Translations under genes and position numbers: made by a program
The notes under the pieces: model-generated
What the model saw: only the letters and a program-made list of their open reading frames with translations
The model's database searches: none
What the model was told of the DNA's origin: nothing
NCBI GenBank assembly: GCA_003563465.1
Contig: PWVH01000039.1
Span: 1 to 14,500, forward strand
DNA length: 14,500 bases
Direction: 5' to 3'
From: Coriobacteriaceae bacterium
GTDB lineage: Bacteria; Actinomycetota; Coriobacteriia; Anaerosomatales; SLCP01
In this document: positions 13,196 to 14,500 of the stretch, piece by piece
How the letters are laid out: every line of letters starts with the position of its first letter
Position numbering within the stretch: the stretch's first letter is position 1

Positions 13196-14446
13196 GTGGA
13201 AGAGAGCCTCACGTTCGTCCATGCAGCAGACCTACATCTAGACACTCCTTTCAAGCGGGTGGACGCCGCCGACCAGCGAGTGCGCGATGCATGCGTCGAG
13301 GCGACCTTCGCGGCGTACGATCGAATCGTCGAGGTCTGCCTGGAGCGCCAGGCGGATTTCCTCGTCATAGCAGGTGACCTGTACAACAGTGCAGAGCGAA
13401 GCGTCAGGGCGCAGAGCCGATTCCGCTCCGCAGCCGAGCGTCTGGCGCAGGGCAGCGTGAGAGTATTCGTGGCGAGCGGCAACCACGATCCTTCAACGGG
13501 CGGTTCGGCACGGCTTCAGATGCCTGAGAACGTGCACGTCTTCTCGAGCAAGGCCGTCGAAAGGGTGGAGTTTCCGTCCGATGAGGACGTCCGGTGCGTC
13601 TTGTACGGTCGCAGTTTCGGCCGGGCAAAAGAGACCGACAATCTGGCTTTGGGTTTTCGAAAGAGCGATGGGGATCCGTTCGCGATCGGTGTCTTGCACG
13701 CGAACGTAGGAGGCAACGAGCAGTACGAGCCTTACGCACCGTGCTCTTTGGAGGATCTGCGTGCATCGGGCATGGACTACTGGGCGCTCGGACACATCCA
13801 TCAGCATCTCGTGCTTTCCACAGACCCGCCCGTCATCTACCCTGGCAGCCCTCAAGGGCTAGACCCTAACGAGGCCGGAGGTCACGGGTGCGTGATCGTC
13901 ACCGTGGGATCGACGGGCGCGCGGACGGAGTTCGTCGAGACCGGGCAGGTTACGTGGGACAGGCAAGCCGTCGATCTCACGTCGGCGGTCTCTCTCGACG
14001 ACGTGCTCGCTTCGTTGCGCGCCGGCTGTGAGAGCGTGCGTGAGAGCAGCGGTGGCCGGCCGGTATTGCTGCGGATCGACCTCATCGGTCGAAGCGAGGT
14101 GCACCCGCAACTCGCACACGCCGAGGTATTCGAAGACCTGGTGGCCGAGGTGCGTGCGGAACAGCTGGGTTTGGAGCCCTGGGTGTGGCTGGATCGCGTG
14201 CGAGACCTGACTCGCCCCGCGATCGATCTAGACCGCGTCCGCGAAGGTGCCGATTTCGCTGGGGACTTGGTCCGCTTGGCCGACGCGATTCCCGCCGAAG
14301 AAGCCGAGGCGATGCTTTTTGAGGTGCTGGACCCGATTCGTTCGGCGGCACGGGGCGCCGAGCTCGACTTCGATGCACTGTCCGTTCTAGAGAGGGCCCG
14401 CGATCTGAGCTTGGACCGCCTTCTCGGCGAGGAGGCCGCACGATGA
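13196..14446 (+). CDS. YhaO/SbcD-type DNA repair exonuclease (metallophosphoesterase)
   Basis: The 416-residue protein is a two-metal calcineurin-like phosphoesterase of the SbcD/Mre11/YhaO group. All core motifs are present: D12 and H14 in HAADLHLDTPF, D61 in VIAGDLYN, N96 and H97 in ASGNHDPS, H168 in GVLHANVGG, and H200 and H202 in ALGHIHQH. The capping region (about 205-255, with YPGSPQGLDPNE) and a helical C-terminus of about 160 residues are as in YhaO-type proteins, for which 400-420 residues is usual. Such nucleases pair with an SMC-like Rad50/SbcC/YhaN ATPase in double-strand-break or hairpin processing. The partner start (MMRLRRIEATRFGRL) overlaps this stop by ATGA. The GTG start at 13196 has AGGAGG at 13185-13190. 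E. coli-type SbcD remains possible as an annotation, but partner and length favour YhaO. Confidence 0.9.
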   Translation: MEESLTFVHAADLHLDTPFKRVDAADQRVRDACVEATFAAYDRIVEVCLERQADFLVIAGDLYNSAERSVRAQSRFRSAAERLAQGSVRVFVASGNHDPSTGGSARLQMPENVHVFSSKAVERVEFPSDEDVRCVLYGRSFGRAKETDNLALGFRKSDGDPFAIGVLHANVGGNEQYEPYAPCSLEDLRASGMDYWALGHIHQHLVLSTDPPVIYPGSPQGLDPNEAGGHGCVIVTVGSTGARTEFVETGQVTWDRQAVDLTSAVSLDDVLASLRAGCESVRESSGGRPVLLRIDLIGRSEVHPQLAHAEVFEDLVAEVRAEQLGLEPWVWLDRVRDLTRPAIDLDRVREGADFAGDLVRLADAIPAEEAEAMLFEVLDPIRSAARGAELDFDALSVLERARDLSLDRLLGEEAAR

Positions 14447-14500
14447 TGCGCCTGAGGCGCATCGAAGCCACCCGCTTCGGTCGACTGGCCGATGCCGGAC
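14443..14500 (+). CDS. Start of YhaN/SbcC-like AAA (SMC-type) ATPase, truncated by window end
   Basis: Only 19 codons are visible, beginning MMRLRRIEATRFGRLADAG. Rad50/SbcC/YhaN ATPases begin with a short strand of this form (hydrophobic-basic, then a phenylalanine-glycine turn such as GFG.F) that leads to Walker A about 35 residues in. The ATG at 14443 overlaps the nuclease stop (ATGA); a second ATG at 14446 is also possible. The adjacent YhaO-type nuclease strongly supports the call. The Walker A region and coiled coils lie outside the window. Confidence 0.7.
   Translation, partial: MMRLRRIEATRFGRLADAG

Noticed and set aside
1..14500. Mobile element, phage, CRISPR, toxin-antitoxin or defence system
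   Set aside because: No transposase, integrase, terminal repeats, spacer arrays or small paired ORFs were found; composition looks even and the genes are housekeeping or envelope families.

Overview
This is a high-G+C, almost fully coding bacterial chromosome segment. The layout, the GTG and TTG starts, and a MoxR/DUF58/SpoIIM/RDD membrane cluster of the kind known in actinobacteria point to Actinomycetota. A deep-branching, Coriobacteriia-like lineage is my guess, from an N-terminal NadB extension and a NadC insertion that I associate with that group. No alignment was run, so the lineage is inference. There are no rRNAs, tRNAs, CRISPR arrays, insertion sequences, phage genes or long intergenic regions.

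Region 1 (2-5226, + strand) is a cofactor block. It opens with the last codons of what is probably panC (pantothenate synthesis), followed by the complete aspartate route to nicotinate mononucleotide: nadA (quinolinate synthase), nadB (L-aspartate oxidase) and nadC (quinolinate phosphoribosyltransferase). A DedA-family membrane protein and a biotin protein ligase without a DNA-binding domain come next.

Region 2 (5223-12382) is a MoxR envelope cluster: a polytopic membrane protein, a DUF4129 protein, a DUF4350 protein, a MoxR AAA+ ATPase and a DUF58 protein on +; a SpoIIM/DUF95 membrane protein on -; then an RDD membrane protein on +. Genes from nadA to the DUF58 gene run head to tail, mostly with 4-8 bp start/stop overlaps, so they are probably one long coupled transcription unit or a few nested ones. 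The DUF58 and spoIIM genes converge with 10 bp between them, and both stop codons lie in a nested inverted repeat. The spoIIM and RDD genes diverge from a 51 bp region whose centre is a perfect 16 bp palindrome carrying the same extended -10 element on both strands.

Region 3 (12416-14500, + strand) holds bioY (biotin uptake S-component), a YhaO/SbcD-type metallophosphoesterase nuclease, and the first codons of its probable YhaN/SbcC-like ATPase partner, which overlaps it by 4 bp and runs off the window.

I see no clearly new biological system. The most notable non-coding signals are the symmetric divergent promoter at 11602-11617 and the nested hairpin at 10593-10637. The least understood coding content is the MoxR cluster: its members are recognisable families, but their joint function is poorly defined.
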